Shown in pieces: positions 39,986 to 52,806 of a stretch of DNA of 64,000 nucleotides. The stretch is from Serratia sp. PL17 (GTDB lineage Bacteria; Pseudomonadota; Gammaproteobacteria; Enterobacterales; Enterobacteriaceae). The position numbers and the translations under genes are program-made. A model generated the notes under the pieces. The model was not told where the DNA came from, did no database searches, and worked only from the letters and a program-made list of their open reading frames with translations. The stretch spans positions 248,001-312,000 of the forward strand of contig NZ_JAFIBY010000006.1 in assembly GCF_017832355.1 (NCBI RefSeq), written 5' to 3'. Numbering within the stretch: the stretch's first letter is position 1; each line of letters begins with the position of its first letter.

Positions 39986-40405
39986 TTACATCGTTCTTCT
40001 GGTGAGCTCGATAACGCGCAATTTTGCGATCGCTTTCGCCAGTTCTGCAGATGCCTGAGCATAGTCGACATCGCCATGAGAGCTGTTGATATGTTCTTCA
40101 GCTTTACGCTTAGCTTCCAACGCTCTCGCTTCGTCGAGGTCCGTTCCACGGATAGCAGTGTCAGCCAGCACGGTAACCACGCTCGGTTGTACCTCAAGGA
40201 TACCGCCGGACAGGTAGATGAACTCTTCTTCACCGTGTTGTTTAACAATACGCACCATGCCAGGCTTGATGGCAGTCAGCAGCGGCGCATGGCCAGGGAA
40301 AATCCCCAGTTCGCCTTCGCTACCTGTCACCTGGATCTTTTGTACCAGGCCGGAAAACATATGTTTTTCCGCGCTGACTACATCCAGATGGTAAGTCATA
40401 GCCAT
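39986..40405 (-). CDS. atpC: F1 ATP synthase epsilon subunit
   Basis: Central-stalk subunit, 139 residues as in E. coli. It has an N-terminal beta-sandwich (1-85, starting [19 protein letters not shown], with [18 protein letters not shown]) and a C-terminal helical hairpin (about 90-139) that can extend and inhibit ATP hydrolysis. Last gene of the operon, 20 bases after atpD, with a terminator behind it. Confidence 0.99.
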   Translation of the reverse strand: MAMTYHLDVVSAEKHMFSGLVQKIQVTGSEGELGIFPGHAPLLTAIKPGMVRIVKQHGEEEFIYLSGGILEVQPSVVTVLADTAIRGTDLDEARALEAKRKAEEHINSSHGDVDYAQASAELAKAIAKLRVIELTRRTM

Positions 40406-40425
40406 ATCACCCTCCTCTCAAGGCG

Positions 40426-41950
<1,525 letters not shown>

Positions 41951-41963
41951 GGTAATAACCTGG

Positions 41964-42827
41964 TTAAACCGCGGAGGCTCCCGAAACGATCTCGGTGAGT
42001 TCCTGAGTGATGCTGGCCTGACGAGCCTTGTTGTATACCAACTGCAGCTCTTTGATCAGGCTACCGCCGTTATCGGTTGCGGCTTTCATCGCTACCATTC
42101 GTGCGGCCTGCTCGCTGGCCAGGTTTTCCACGACGCCCTGATAAACCTGCGATTCCACATAGCGGCGCAGCAAGGTATCAAGCAGCACTTTTGGATCGGG
42201 TTCATACAGGTAATCCCAAGATTTTTTCTTCAGCTCACCGTCATCGGAAGGCGGCAACGGCAGCAGCTGAACGATCTGCGGTTCCTGGGACATCGTATTG
42301 ATAAATTTGTTGCTGACAATGTACAGCTTGTCCAAACGACCTTCGTCGTAGGCTTGCAGCATCACTTTCACCGGTCCGATCAGGTCTGACAGGGAAGGTT
42401 TATCCCCCATGCCGGTGACCTGGGCAACAACGTTACCGCCAACGGAACCAAAGAAAGAGGCCGCTTTAGAGCCAATCAGCGCCAAATCAACTTCAACGCC
42501 TTTTTCGGACCAGCCTTTCATCTCTGCCAACAGACGCTTGAACAGGTTGATGTTCAAGCCGCCACAGAGACCACGGTCAGTCGACACCACCAGATACCCG
42601 ACGCGCTTAACGTCACGCTCATCCAGGTACGGGTGCTTATATTCCAGATTACCCAGAGCAAGGTGACCAATCACTTTGCGCATGGTCTCTGCATAAGGAC
42701 GGCTGGCCGCCATGCGTTCCTGCGATTTACGCATTTTGGAGGCGGCGACCATTTCCATCGCTTTAGTGATCTTTTGCGTGTTTTGCACGCTCGCGATCTT
42801 ACTACGTATCTCTTTTGCGCCGGCCAT
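41964..42827 (-). CDS. atpG: F1 ATP synthase gamma subunit
   Basis: Rotor shaft of F1, 287 residues as in E. coli. The long N- and C-terminal helices that form the coiled coil are visible (start [20 protein letters not shown]; end [20 protein letters not shown]), with the Rossmann-like middle domain containing DRGLCGGLN. 58 bases after atpA. An ERIC copy lies between its stop and atpD. Confidence 0.99.
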   Translation of the reverse strand: MAGAKEIRSKIASVQNTQKITKAMEMVAASKMRKSQERMAASRPYAETMRKVIGHLALGNLEYKHPYLDERDVKRVGYLVVSTDRGLCGGLNINLFKRLLAEMKGWSEKGVEVDLALIGSKAASFFGSVGGNVVAQVTGMGDKPSLSDLIGPVKVMLQAYDEGRLDKLYIVSNKFINTMSQEPQIVQLLPLPPSDDGELKKKSWDYLYEPDPKVLLDTLLRRYVESQVYQGVVENLASEQAARMVAMKAATDNGGSLIKELQLVYNKARQASITQELTEIVSGASAV

Positions 42828-42885
42828 CTCTGCTTCTCCTCATTGCCAGACGGCCTGCTGTCTTTCAACTGCAGGCCGCTGAGCG

Positions 42886-44427
42886 TTACCAGGACTGGGT
42901 TTTCTTGAAGGTCTCGAGGATGCCTTTCAGCTTGCCCTCGATCTCATCATTGAAATTGCCAGTTTGGTTGATGTGGTTCAGCAACTCGGCATGCTCGCGG
43001 TCTGCGTAAGCAACCAGCGCGGCTTCGAAGCTCACGACTTTCGCGACTTCAACGTCGTTCAGGTAGCCACGTTCTGCGGCAAACAGGACCAGAGACTGTT
43101 GTGCGACGGACATCGGCGCATACTGTTTCTGTTTCAGCAGCTCGGTCACTTTCTGACCGTGGCTCAGCTGTTTGCGGGTCGCATCATCCAGATCGGAAGC
43201 GAACTGAGAGAACGCAGCCAGTTCACGATACTGTGCCAATGCGGTACGAATACCACCGGACAGTTTCTTCATGATCTTGGTTTGCGCTGCACCGCCCACA
43301 CGGGATACAGAGATACCCGGGTTAACTGCCGGACGAATACCGGAGTTAAACAGGTTGGATTCCAGGAAGATCTGACCATCGGTAATCGAGATTACGTTGG
43401 TCGGAACGAACGCGGAAACGTCACCCGCCTGGGTTTCAATGATTGGCAGAGCAGTCAGTGAACCGGTTTGGCCTTTGACTTCACCTTTAGTGAAGGCTTC
43501 AACATACTCGGCGTTAACACGCGCAGCACGCTCCAGCAAACGGGAGTGGAGGTAGAATACGTCGCCTGGGTAAGCTTCACGACCTGGTGGACGACGAAGC
43601 AGCAGGGAAATCTGACGGTAAGCAACGGCCTGTTTGGACAGGTCATCATAAACAATCAGCGCGTCTTCACCGCGGTCACGGAAGTATTCGCCCATCGCAC
43701 AACCGGCATAGGGTGCCAGGTATTGCAATGCAGCAGATTCAGACGCGGTAGCAACCACAACGATGGTGTTTGCCAGTGCACCGTGCTCTTCCAGTTTGCG
43801 CACCACGTTAGCGATGGTAGACGCTTTCTGGCCGATAGCCACGTAGACACATTTGATGCCTGAATCGCGCTGGTTGATGATCGCATCGATTGCTAGAGCA
43901 GTTTTACCTGTCTGACGGTCACCGATCACCAGCTCACGCTGGCCACGGCCGATTGGGATCATGGCGTCAACAGATTTGTAGCCAGTTTGAACTGGTTGAT
44001 CTACAGACTGACGCTCGATAACACCAGGGGCAATAGCTTCAACCGGGGAGAAACCGTCGTTATCAACCGGGCCTTTACCGTCAATAGGTGCGCCCAGGGT
44101 GTTAACTACACGGCCCAGCAGGCCACGGCCAACCGGAACTTCCAGAATACGGCCAGTACATTTTACCTTCATGCCCTCGGCCAGATCCGCGTACGGACCC
44201 ATAACCACGGCACCTACGGAGTCGCGCTCCAGGTTCAATGCGATTGCGTAACGGTTACCTGGCAGTGCGATCATTTCGCCCTGCATAACTTCGGCCAGAC
44301 CGTGTACGCGGATGATCCCGTCACTGACGGAAACAATAGTACCTTCATTGTGAGCTTCGCTCACCACATTGAACTGAGCAATGCGCTGCTTGATCAGTTC
44401 GCTGATTTCGGTGGAATTCAGTTGCAT
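42886..44427 (-). CDS. atpA: F1 ATP synthase alpha subunit
   Basis: Non-catalytic nucleotide-binding subunit, 513 residues as in E. coli. The N-terminal [16 protein letters not shown] helix contacts delta; Walker A is [15 protein letters not shown] (near 170), and the arginine finger region reads [17 protein letters not shown]. The C-terminus ETFKKTQSW is typical of enterobacteria. 12 bases after atpH. Confidence 0.99.
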   Translation of the reverse strand: MQLNSTEISELIKQRIAQFNVVSEAHNEGTIVSVSDGIIRVHGLAEVMQGEMIALPGNRYAIALNLERDSVGAVVMGPYADLAEGMKVKCTGRILEVPVGRGLLGRVVNTLGAPIDGKGPVDNDGFSPVEAIAPGVIERQSVDQPVQTGYKSVDAMIPIGRGQRELVIGDRQTGKTALAIDAIINQRDSGIKCVYVAIGQKASTIANVVRKLEEHGALANTIVVVATASESAALQYLAPYAGCAMGEYFRDRGEDALIVYDDLSKQAVAYRQISLLLRRPPGREAYPGDVFYLHSRLLERAARVNAEYVEAFTKGEVKGQTGSLTALPIIETQAGDVSAFVPTNVISITDGQIFLESNLFNSGIRPAVNPGISVSRVGGAAQTKIMKKLSGGIRTALAQYRELAAFSQFASDLDDATRKQLSHGQKVTELLKQKQYAPMSVAQQSLVLFAAERGYLNDVEVAKVVSFEAALVAYADREHAELLNHINQTGNFNDEIEGKLKGILETFKKTQSW

Positions 44428-44439
44428 GCTCCAGTCCCC

Positions 44440-44973
44440 TTAAGACTGCAAGACGTCTGTCAGGCGTTCAAGACGACCGCGAACGCTGCCATCAATCACC
44501 ATATCGCCAGCACGGATAATTACGCCGGCCAGTACAGACTTGTCAATTTTGCAATTCAGCTTAACTTTGCGTGACAGACGTTTTTCCATCGCAGCGACAA
44601 TATTTGCCTGCTGTTTGTCGCTCAGTGCGCTCGCAGAGAGCACGTCGACTTCGACGGTGGATTCCAGCAAGGCGCGCAGTTCGGTGAACTGCTGCAGCAC
44701 GGCAGGAAGAACCAGTAAACGTCCATTTTCGGCCATTACACGGATAAAGTTCTGGCCATGTTCGTCGAGTTGATCGCCACATACCGCGATGAACGTCTTG
44801 GACAGCATCTCTGGCGCCATAGCGCCAGACAGCAGTTCAGAAATCTGTTCATTGCGAGTGACATCAGCAGCAAACGCCAGCATATCCTGCCAGCGCTCTA
44901 CGCTTTGATGCTCAACGGCAAAGTCAAAAGCTGCTTTGGCGTAGGGGCGAGCTACAGTTACAAATTCAGACAT
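44440..44973 (-). CDS. atpH: F1 ATP synthase delta subunit
   Basis: Stator connector joining F1 to the b subunits, 177 residues as in E. coli. The N-terminal helical domain (1-105, [19 protein letters not shown]) binds alpha, and the C-terminal part contains [22 protein letters not shown], the family signature. 14 bases after atpF and 12 before atpA. Confidence 0.99.
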   Translation of the reverse strand: MSEFVTVARPYAKAAFDFAVEHQSVERWQDMLAFAADVTRNEQISELLSGAMAPEMLSKTFIAVCGDQLDEHGQNFIRVMAENGRLLVLPAVLQQFTELRALLESTVEVDVLSASALSDKQQANIVAAMEKRLSRKVKLNCKIDKSVLAGVIIRAGDMVIDGSVRGRLERLTDVLQS

Positions 44974-44987
44974 CAGCCCCTCCCTCC

Positions 44988-45458
44988 TTACAGTTCAGCG
45001 ACCAGTTTATCAACGATGTCGCTGTTAGCAGCTTCATCCACGGAACGTTCGATGATCTTCTCGGCGCCGGCAATTGCCAGCATCGCGACTTGCTTACGCA
45101 ACTCTTCACGAGCGCGCTTACGTTCGGCTTCGATCTCAGCCTGAGCCTGCGCCACGATTTTGTTACGTTCCTGCTCGGCTTCGGCTTTCGCTTCATCCAT
45201 GATCTGAGCTTTGCGTTTGTTTGCTTGCTCGATGATCACCTGAGCTTCTGCTTTAGCAGTTTTCAGCTGGTCGGTCGCATTGGCTTGCGCTAAGTCCAAA
45301 TCTTTTTTGGCACGTTCTGCAGAAGCGAGACCGTCAGCAATTTCTCCCTGACGCTTCTCGATGGCTGCCATAATCGGCGGCCATACGTACTTCATACAGA
45401 ACCAGACAAACAGAACGAACGCGATGGCCTGGCCGAGGATTGTTGCGTTAAGATTCAC
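44988..45458 (-). CDS. atpF: Fo ATP synthase b subunit
   Basis: Peripheral stalk protein, 156 residues as in E. coli. One N-terminal membrane helix (about 4-25, starting [20 protein letters not shown]) is followed by a long charged, Ala-rich helix that dimerises as a right-handed coiled coil (about 30-140). The C-terminus binds delta. 58 bases after atpE. Confidence 0.99.
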
Positions 45459-45516
45459 AGCACAATGCCTCTTTAAAAGTTAAATAGTGTGGTTTCAGTG
45501 TAGAGAAATTCTCTAC

Positions 45517-45774
<258 letters not shown>

Positions 45775-45805
45775 TCAGTTTAAAAGTGCAAGTGTTTTAA
45801 GAAAA

Positions 45806-46603
<798 letters not shown>

Positions 46604-46987
46604 TTAATTTCGGTAACTGTTAATCACGGCGGGTGCCACTATCTGCACCACTAACACCGCTAAATAGGTCAGGCCAAGCGGTATAAACGCCGCTTTGAAC
46701 ACCCCAAGCGCCACGATCAACAAAACTATGGTGATCAAGACCTTCAATCCTTCGCCGATGGCAAACGACCAGGCAACCCGACCGGGTGCCGGCGTCTGCG
46801 CCTGATGGCGCAAGGCAAACAGCATAAACATGGTACTCGGCAACCAGGCAGCCAGACCGCCCGCCAGTGCCGAACCGCTCCATTCCAGGCTTTTCAGACC
46901 GAAAGCAGCGCTGATCAGAACAAAAGTCATTAACTGCAGAAACAGCAATTTGCGAGCAACTTTTCCGCTGTAAAGGGACACAGACAT
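46604..46987 (-). CDS. atpI: ATP synthase accessory protein AtpI
   Basis: Non-essential membrane protein thought to aid c-ring assembly. The ATG at 46987 gives MSVSLYSGKVARKLL and 127 residues (126 in E. coli); the longer open frame to 47080 is not supported by homology. Four hydrophobic helices are seen, and RHQAQTPAPGRVAWSFAIGE between helices 2 and 3 is the family mark. First gene of the atp operon, 93 bases downstream of a good promoter. Confidence 0.96.
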   Translation of the reverse strand: MSVSLYSGKVARKLLFLQLMTFVLISAAFGLKSLEWSGSALAGGLAAWLPSTMFMLFALRHQAQTPAPGRVAWSFAIGEGLKVLITIVLLIVALGVFKAAFIPLGLTYLAVLVVQIVAPAVINSYRN

Positions 46988-47080
46988 GACGTTTGTTCTC
47001 TCCGTACCCCAGAGTGGGTATGCTGAGTGACGTATAAAACTGTCTTTACTGCTCTGAGTCAAGCTGCAAAAAACGAGCAA

Positions 47081-47108
47081 ATTATACGGGGCATACCAAC
47101 GAATTCAA
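47081..47108 (-). promoter_or_regulatory. Sigma70 promoter of the atp operon
   Basis: On the minus strand: -35 TTGAAT (complement of 47103-47108), 16-base spacer, perfect -10 TATAAT (complement of 47081-47086). The leader to atpI would be about 85 bases. Confidence 0.75.
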
Positions 47109-47627
47109 TCGATAAGTAGCGAAAAGGTGAACAATTATTTAAATTTCCCCATTTGAGGCTATTTTCACAAGAAAACAGTCGGAATAATAGGGCTCATTTA
47201 ATTGTCTGATTATTCCAGCGTTACAGTAAGAAACGTGGTACTGCTCACAGTAATACCTGTTTCTGATTTATAGCCCATCAAAAGCAAAAGCGTCTTTAGC
47301 AAATTGGGTGATCAAAAAGATATTATAAATCAAAATATTACAAGTTAACTGTTCAAAAACAATCCGTATACCCGATAAAAACCTTTTATTGACAGCTTCG
47401 GGGACAATATTACAACAGGCAATTAACATTAGCAGTAAAGCAAGATCCTTCACTTATCGTTGCTAACGTAACTATTACGATCTGCAATTACCTTATTGTC
47501 GCTAATTGGCGGCTATTTTTGTGTTAATAAAAAGTAAATTAACTAAAAAAACCATCATTTAATTAGCCTGCTTATCTTCCCTATTGCCACTATCTTTTAA
47601 TTCACGCTTATTTGATCAAAAACAAAC
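47109..47627. other. AT-rich gap between rsmG and the atp promoter
   Basis: About 520 bases, very AT-rich, between rsmG and atpI, a gap also present in E. coli. A 61-codon minus-strand frame (47268-47453) lies in it but shows no ribosome site or recognisable domain. I see no further convincing signal. Confidence 0.5.
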
Positions 47628-48248
47628 TCAGTTTGCCTTAAGGATGACCAGGTGGCGTTCACCTTCAAGCTCCGGCACCTGCAGACGTACCACCGATTCC
47701 AGTTGTATGCCTTCTGGCAGCTGTGTCAGTTCTTCGTCCGGACGCACCCCTTTCAGCGCATAGAAGCGCCCCTGCCCTTTTGCCGGCAGATGATGACACC
47801 AGGACAGCATATCTTGCAGAGAAGCAAAGGCACGGCTGATAACACCGTCAAACGGCGGCTCCGCCGGGAAATCCTCAACACGACTTTGCACCGGTTCAAT
47901 GTTAGTCAGGCCAAGCTCATGTTGTACCTGGCGCAAGAAACGCACGCGCTTGCCCAAACTGTCCAGTAAGGTGAAGTGAGCATCAGGACGAACGATCGCC
48001 AGCGGAATGCCTGGTAAGCCAGGGCCGGTGCCAACGTCGATGAAACGAGAACCTTGCAGATGTGGATTTACCACAATGCTGTCGAGAATATGGCGTACCA
48101 GCATTTGCTGCGGATCACGCACTGAAGTGAGGTTGTAAGCTTTGTTCCACTTGTCCAACATACCAACATAACCCAGCAACTGCTGTTTTTGCTGATCGGG
48201 AAGCGCAATGCCTGCTGCCGACAGCAGCGAGTCTAATTTTTTCTGCAC
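47628..48248 (-). CDS. rsmG: 16S rRNA m7G527 methyltransferase RsmG
   Basis: SAM-dependent enzyme that methylates G527 of 16S rRNA; its loss gives low-level streptomycin resistance in other bacteria. 206 residues (207 in E. coli), starting at GTG 48248 with GGAC 8 bases upstream. The SAM motif [16 protein letters not shown] lies near residue 68, and [12 protein letters not shown] and YALKG follow. It lies downstream of mnmG with an intergenic inverted repeat between them, as the gidAB pair next to oriC. Confidence 0.97.
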   Translation of the reverse strand: MQKKLDSLLSAAGIALPDQQKQQLLGYVGMLDKWNKAYNLTSVRDPQQMLVRHILDSIVVNPHLQGSRFIDVGTGPGLPGIPLAIVRPDAHFTLLDSLGKRVRFLRQVQHELGLTNIEPVQSRVEDFPAEPPFDGVISRAFASLQDMLSWCHHLPAKGQGRFYALKGVRPDEELTQLPEGIQLESVVRLQVPELEGERHLVILKAN

Positions 48249-48336
48249 AACGTGTCCTCTGACAGGCGCGGAACGGCAAGCCGGTTAGGGCTGGCCAAGG
48301 TGGCGACTATGATAATTCAGGGTTGGGGTGATGTCA

Positions 48337-48371
48337 GCGATCGTTTGTTTATCAAGTAAACAAACGATCGC
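48337..48371. repeat. Perfect 15-bp inverted repeat between mnmG and rsmG
   Basis: Arms 48337-48351 and 48357-48371 (GCGATCGTTTGTTTA and its exact complement) with a 5-base TCAAG loop. Each arm contains one GATC Dam site within CGATCG. No T tract follows, so it is not a standard terminator. It lies 14 bases past the mnmG stop, 2 kb from oriC. Confidence 0.9.
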
Positions 48372-48384
48372 CTAAAAGCAGTAT

Positions 48385-50274
48385 TTATGCGCTGCGGCGC
48401 AGCAGCCCCTGCTTTTTCAGCCAAATCAGTAGAATTGAGATTGCCGCAGGGGTAATGCCTGATATACGTGAAGCCTGGCCGATCGAGTTCGGCTTATGGT
48501 CATTCAGTTTGGCAATCACTTCATTCGACAGACCGGAAACTTGCTGATAATCGAGATCCAAAGGCAGCACCGTATTTTCATTGCGCTGCTGTTTTTCGAT
48601 CTCTTCCTGCTGGCGAGCAATATAACCTTCGTATTTTACCTGGATCTCAACTTGCTCAGCGGCTTGAACATCAGCCAGCGGTGGTGCGAATGCCGCGACA
48701 GAGGTCAATTGGGTGTAATCCATTTCTGGACGACGCAGCAGCTCTTCACCGTTGGCTTCACGCGATAACGGCGCTTTCAACAGTGCATTGACCTGATCGA
48801 CGTTCTCAGCATGCGGATGCATCCAAATGTCACGCAGGCGCTGGCGTTCTTGTTCGATACGCTCGAGTTTTTCGCTAAAGCGTGCCCAGCGGGTGTCGTC
48901 AACCAAACCCAACTCGCGGCCTTTTTCGGTCAGGCGGAGATCGGCATTGTCTTCACGCAACATCAGGCGATATTCGGCACGAGAGGTGAACATGCGGTAC
49001 GGCTCTTTGGTACCCAGCGTGCTGAGATCGTCCACCAAGACGCCGAGGTAAGCTTGATCGCGGCGTGGAGACCAACCTTCATCTTCGTTGGCGTAACGGC
49101 CTGCATTCAGACCCGCTAATAAGCCTTGAGCAGCCGCTTCTTCATAGCCGGTAGTACCGTTAATTTGCCCAGCGAAGAACAGGCCCTGGATAAATTTGCT
49201 TTCCAGTGTCGGTTTCAGATCGCGTGGATCGAAGAAATCATACTCGATGGCATAGCCTGGTCGAATGATCCGGGCATTTTGCATCCCTTCCATTGAGCGA
49301 ACGATCTGCATCTGCACGTCAAACGGCAAGCTGGTGGAAATGCCGTTTGGATAAATCTCATTGCTGGTCAGGCCTTCTGGCTCGAGGAAGATCTGGTGCG
49401 CGTTACGATCGGCAAAACGCATCACTTTGTCTTCGATCGACGGGCAGTAACGTGGGCCGATCCCTTCGATGATCCCGGCATACATCGGGCTGCGATCGAG
49501 GTTATTGCGGATCACGTCGTGCGTTTTTTCGTTGGTGTAGGTGATGTAGCACGCCATTTGTTCTGGGTGCTGTTCCGCATTGCCCATAAACGAGAATACG
49601 GGGATAGGAGTATCACCGTGTTGCGGTGCCAATACGCTGAAATCGATAGTCCGGGCATCGATACGCGGAGGCGTACCGGTTTTCAAGCGGTTAACACGCA
49701 AAGGTAACTCACGTAAGCGCTGTGACAATGAGATCGACGGAGGATCCCCTGCACGGCCACCGCTGTAGTTTTCCAGGCCGATGTGAATCTTGCCGTCCAG
49801 GAAGGTACCGACGGTCAGCACAACCGCCTTGGCGCGGAATTTCAACCCCATTTGGGTCACCGCCCCGACGACGCGATCGTTTTCCACAATCAGATCTTCG
49901 ACGGGCTGTTGGAAGATCATCAGGTTTGGCTGGTTTTCCAGTGCGGTGCGTACAGCTTGGCGATACAGCACACGGTCTGCTTGAGCACGAGTGGCTCGCA
50001 CCGCTGGGCCTTTGCTGGCGTTTAGTATCCTAAACTGGATACCTGCATGATCGATCGCAGTCGCCATTAGGCCGCCAAGTGCATCAATTTCCTTAACCAG
50101 ATGCCCTTTACCAATACCGCCAATCGCCGGGTTGCAAGACATCTGCCCCAACGTATCGATATTGTGTGTCAATAATAAAGTCTGACGTCCCATGCGTGCC
50201 GCAGCCATAGCGGCTTCGGTACCGGCATGTCCACCACCGATGATGATGACGTCAAATTGCTCTGGATAAAACAT
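48385..50274 (-). CDS. mnmG: tRNA uridine-5-carboxymethylaminomethyl modification enzyme MnmG (GidA)
   Basis: FAD-dependent partner of MnmE in wobble-uridine modification, 629 residues as in E. coli. The N-terminal Rossmann motif is [17 protein letters not shown], the GidA signatures [20 protein letters not shown] and [17 protein letters not shown] are present, and the helical C-terminal domain binds tRNA and MnmE. Start ATG 50274 follows GAGGTG. It reads away from oriC and its promoter lies at the origin edge, where its transcription can influence initiation. Confidence 0.99.
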   Translation of the reverse strand: MFYPEQFDVIIIGGGHAGTEAAMAAARMGRQTLLLTHNIDTLGQMSCNPAIGGIGKGHLVKEIDALGGLMATAIDHAGIQFRILNASKGPAVRATRAQADRVLYRQAVRTALENQPNLMIFQQPVEDLIVENDRVVGAVTQMGLKFRAKAVVLTVGTFLDGKIHIGLENYSGGRAGDPPSISLSQRLRELPLRVNRLKTGTPPRIDARTIDFSVLAPQHGDTPIPVFSFMGNAEQHPEQMACYITYTNEKTHDVIRNNLDRSPMYAGIIEGIGPRYCPSIEDKVMRFADRNAHQIFLEPEGLTSNEIYPNGISTSLPFDVQMQIVRSMEGMQNARIIRPGYAIEYDFFDPRDLKPTLESKFIQGLFFAGQINGTTGYEEAAAQGLLAGLNAGRYANEDEGWSPRRDQAYLGVLVDDLSTLGTKEPYRMFTSRAEYRLMLREDNADLRLTEKGRELGLVDDTRWARFSEKLERIEQERQRLRDIWMHPHAENVDQVNALLKAPLSREANGEELLRRPEMDYTQLTSVAAFAPPLADVQAAEQVEIQVKYEGYIARQQEEIEKQQRNENTVLPLDLDYQQVSGLSNEVIAKLNDHKPNSIGQASRISGITPAAISILLIWLKKQGLLRRSA

Positions 50275-50379
50275 GGAACTGCACCTCGCCGTATTGCGAA
50301 CGATCGTTGTTTGCCCTGGGGTGGGCGATTCTACTCAAGTTTAGTCGATCGACCAAGTGGTCAGGATCGTAGGTAATTA

Positions 50380-50640
50380 AAAGAAGATCTTTTTTATTTA
50401 AAGATCTCTTTATTAGATCTCTTATTAGGATCGCGATCTTCTGTGGATAAGTGATTATTCGTGATTGAGATCAGCGAATTAAGGAGGATCGTTAGCTGTG
50501 AATGATCGGTGATCCTAAGGCTTATAAGCTGGGATCTAAATGGCATGTTATACACAGGACAAAAAGCGACCTAAGGTTGTTATTGGGATAACTACTGGTT
50601 TTACCCTGCTTTTAAGCTTAGTTATCCACAATCGTTCGGG
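50380..50640. other. oriC: Chromosomal replication origin oriC
   Basis: Lies between mnmG and mioC, as in E. coli. Duplex-unwinding 13-mers: GATCTTTTTTATT (50386-50398), GATCTCTTTATTA (50403-50415) and GATCTCTTATTAG (50416-50428). DnaA boxes: R1 TGTGGATAA (50442-50450), R2 TTATACACA (50548-50556), R4 TTATCCACA (50622-50630), and an R3-like TTGGGATAA at 50583-50591. About ten GATC Dam/SeqA sites are packed into the segment. IHF and Fis sites are expected but were not resolved by eye. Confidence 0.98.
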
Positions 50641-50655
50641 TGATCTTTGTACGAA

Positions 50656-51096
50656 TTAGAGTAAATTAATCCAATTCTTCACCCATTCCTCCGCTGGATC
50701 CTCAGGAATTTCGTGTTCAGTCACGTCGATCTCTAGCCGATCGCCGATCCTTTTCGCTCCACGAGCAATCAGAAGATCGTCGATCCGTTGGATCGCACCA
50801 CAGAAAGTATCGTATTCAGAGCTGCCTAAACCCACTGCACCGAACTGCACCTGGGATAAGTCAGGAAGCTGTTCTTCTATTTGTTCCAGCAGGGGTTGCA
50901 GATTATCCGGTAAATCACCGGCGCCGTGGGTAGAAGACACCACCAGCCAACGCCCGGACAGGGTCAGTTCATCCAATTCAGGGCCATGCAGGGTCTCAGT
51001 CGTAAAGCCCGCGGCTTCCAGCTTTTCAGCCAGGTGCTCGGCTACGTACTCAGCACTGCCAAGGGTACTGCCACTGATCAGAGTAATGTCTGCCAT
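50656..51096 (-). CDS. mioC: Flavodoxin-like protein MioC
   Basis: Small FMN-binding protein of 146 residues (147 in E. coli), reported to be required for biotin synthase activity in vitro. The FMN phosphate loop is SGSTLGSAEYVAEHLA near residue 10, with later flavin contacts in SSTHGAGDLPDN and GLGSSEYDTFCGA. It borders oriC and reads into it, so its transcription affects the origin, as known in E. coli. The promoter carries a DnaA box. Confidence 0.97.
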   Translation of the reverse strand: MADITLISGSTLGSAEYVAEHLAEKLEAAGFTTETLHGPELDELTLSGRWLVVSSTHGAGDLPDNLQPLLEQIEEQLPDLSQVQFGAVGLGSSEYDTFCGAIQRIDDLLIARGAKRIGDRLEIDVTEHEIPEDPAEEWVKNWINLL

Positions 51097-51131
51097 GAAA
51101 TGAATGATCCCAACCTTCTCAAAGTGGCAGC

Positions 51132-51171
51132 ATTGTACGCTGTGAATCGGCTGGGATCTACCTGTGGATAA
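51132..51171 (-). promoter_or_regulatory. mioC promoter with DnaA box
   Basis: A -10-like TACAAT on the minus strand (complement of 51132-51137) with a perfect DnaA box TGTGGATAA (51163-51171) over the -35 region. This fits DnaA repression of mioC. Confidence 0.65.
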
Positions 51172-51193
51172 TATGGGTATAGTAAATAATTGG

Positions 51194-51655
51194 CTAAGGA
51201 GTGATGGTACGCATGATGGGGTTCTGCAGCGAGATCAGGGTTTCAGTAGACTGGATCTCGTCTATCGTCTGGATCTTGTTGATAAGTACTTGTTGCAACG
51301 CATCTATCGAGCGGCACATCACCTTAATGAACACGCTGTAATGGCCGGTGGTGTAATAAGCCTCTACCACTTCTTCCAGGCTTTCGAGCTTTTTCAGCGC
51401 GGAAGGATAGTCTTTAGCACTCTTTAATATAATGCCGATAAAACAACAGACGTCGTAACCCAATCGTTTGGGATTTACGTCTACCCGCGCACCGGTGATG
51501 ATACCGGCTTGTTTCATCTTCTCTACCCGCACATGAATAGTGCCAGGGCTCACTGCAAAATTCTTCGCCAGTTCGGCATACGGTGTGCGTGCGTTCTCCA
51601 TCAGGGCGTTAAGGATGCCGCGATCGAGATTATCGATCTGATAATTTTCAGCCAT
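51194..51655 (-). CDS. asnC: Lrp-family regulator AsnC
   Basis: Asparagine-responsive transcription factor that activates asnA and represses itself. 153 residues (152 in E. coli). The N-terminal winged helix (about 1-60) contains NALMENARTPYAELAKNFAVSPGTIHVRVEKMKQAGII, and the C-terminal RAM ligand-binding domain follows (YDVCCFIGIIL...TGHYSVFIKVMC). It is divergent from asnA, with a 155-base shared control region that should hold its binding sites. Confidence 0.97.
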   Translation of the reverse strand: MAENYQIDNLDRGILNALMENARTPYAELAKNFAVSPGTIHVRVEKMKQAGIITGARVDVNPKRLGYDVCCFIGIILKSAKDYPSALKKLESLEEVVEAYYTTGHYSVFIKVMCRSIDALQQVLINKIQTIDEIQSTETLISLQNPIMRTITP

Positions 51656-51810
51656 TTAATCCCCCACTCATTGCTGATTATTGAATTATTACCGTATCAA
51701 AATGAATGATTAAAAGTGAAAAGGCAATATTGATTAGTGGATATTGAATTACGGTGCGGTTCTGTTGCTTAATCAGTGGCAACAGAGACAGATTTATAAG
51801 AGATACGGCA

Positions 51811-52803
51811 ATGAAAAAACAGTTTATCCAAAAACAACAACAAATCAGCCTGGTTAAATCCTTCTTCTCTCGCCAATTAGAACAGCAGCTGGGTTTGATC
51901 GAGGTGCAAGCACCGATCCTCAGCCGCTTGGGCGATGGTACTCAGGACAACCTGTCTGGCAGCGAGAAAGCTGTGCAGGTAAAGGTAAAAACGTTGCCGG
52001 ATGCGACCTTTGAAGTGGTGCATTCACTGGCCAAGTGGAAGCGTAAGACGCTGGGCAGCTACGACTTCGGCGCTGGTGAAGGCCTGTATACCCATATGAA
52101 AGCGCTTCGTCCGGACGAAGATCGTCTGAGTGCGATCCATTCGGTCTATGTCGATCAATGGGACTGGGAGCGAGTGATGGGCGATGGCGAACGTAGCCAG
52201 GATTACCTCGAAAGCACCGTGCGCAGCATTTATGCGGCGATTAAAGCGACCGAAGGTGAGGTCAGCCGCGAATATGGCTTAACGCCGTTCCTGCCAGAAC
52301 AGATTCATTTCGTGCACAGCGAAACCCTGTTACAACGCTACCCTGAGCTGGATGCCAAAGGCCGCGAACGCGCGATTGCCAAAGAATTGGGCGCGGTATT
52401 CTTGATCGGCATTGGCGGCAAACTGTCACACGGTAAATCACACGATGTACGAGCGCCGGATTATGATGACTGGACGACGCCAGCAGCAGACGGCCTGGCC
52501 GGTTTGAACGGCGATATTCTGGTATGGAACCCGGTTCTGCAGGACGCGTTTGAGCTTTCATCCATGGGGATTCGTGTTGATGCCGGCGCACTGAAACGTC
52601 AGTTGGCGCAAACCGGTGATGAAGACCGCTTAGCACTGGAATGGCATCAATCACTGTTGCGTGGCGACATGCCGCAAACTATCGGTGGGGGTATCGGTCA
52701 GTCGCGTCTGGTGATGCTGCTGCTGCAACTGTCTCATATCGGCCAGGTACAATGCGGTGTGTGGTCACCGCAAGTACGCGAAGCGGTCGACGGGCTGTTG
52801 TAA
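51811..52803 (+). CDS. asnA: Ammonia-dependent asparagine synthetase AsnA
   Basis: Class-II aminoacyl-tRNA-synthetase-like enzyme that makes asparagine from aspartate, ammonia and ATP. The ATG at 51811 gives 330 residues as in E. coli; the open frame upstream to a GTG at 51754 is not conserved. Motifs seen are [22 protein letters not shown] and the C-terminal GGGIGQSRL of the ATP site. The ribosome site is weak. It is divergent from asnC and convergent with viaA, with only 3 bases between the stops and no terminator visible. Confidence 0.98.
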   Translation: MKKQFIQKQQQISLVKSFFSRQLEQQLGLIEVQAPILSRLGDGTQDNLSGSEKAVQVKVKTLPDATFEVVHSLAKWKRKTLGSYDFGAGEGLYTHMKALRPDEDRLSAIHSVYVDQWDWERVMGDGERSQDYLESTVRSIYAAIKATEGEVSREYGLTPFLPEQIHFVHSETLLQRYPELDAKGRERAIAKELGAVFLIGIGGKLSHGKSHDVRAPDYDDWTTPAADGLAGLNGDILVWNPVLQDAFELSSMGIRVDAGALKRQLAQTGDEDRLALEWHQSLLRGDMPQTIGGGIGQSRLVMLLLQLSHIGQVQCGVWSPQVREAVDGLL

Positions 52804-52806
52804 TTA

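Noticed and set aside
47268-47453. 61-codon minus-strand open frame in the rsmG-atpI gap
   Set aside because: No ribosome site or recognisable domain, codon content simply reflects AT-rich DNA, and the corresponding gap in E. coli is non-coding.
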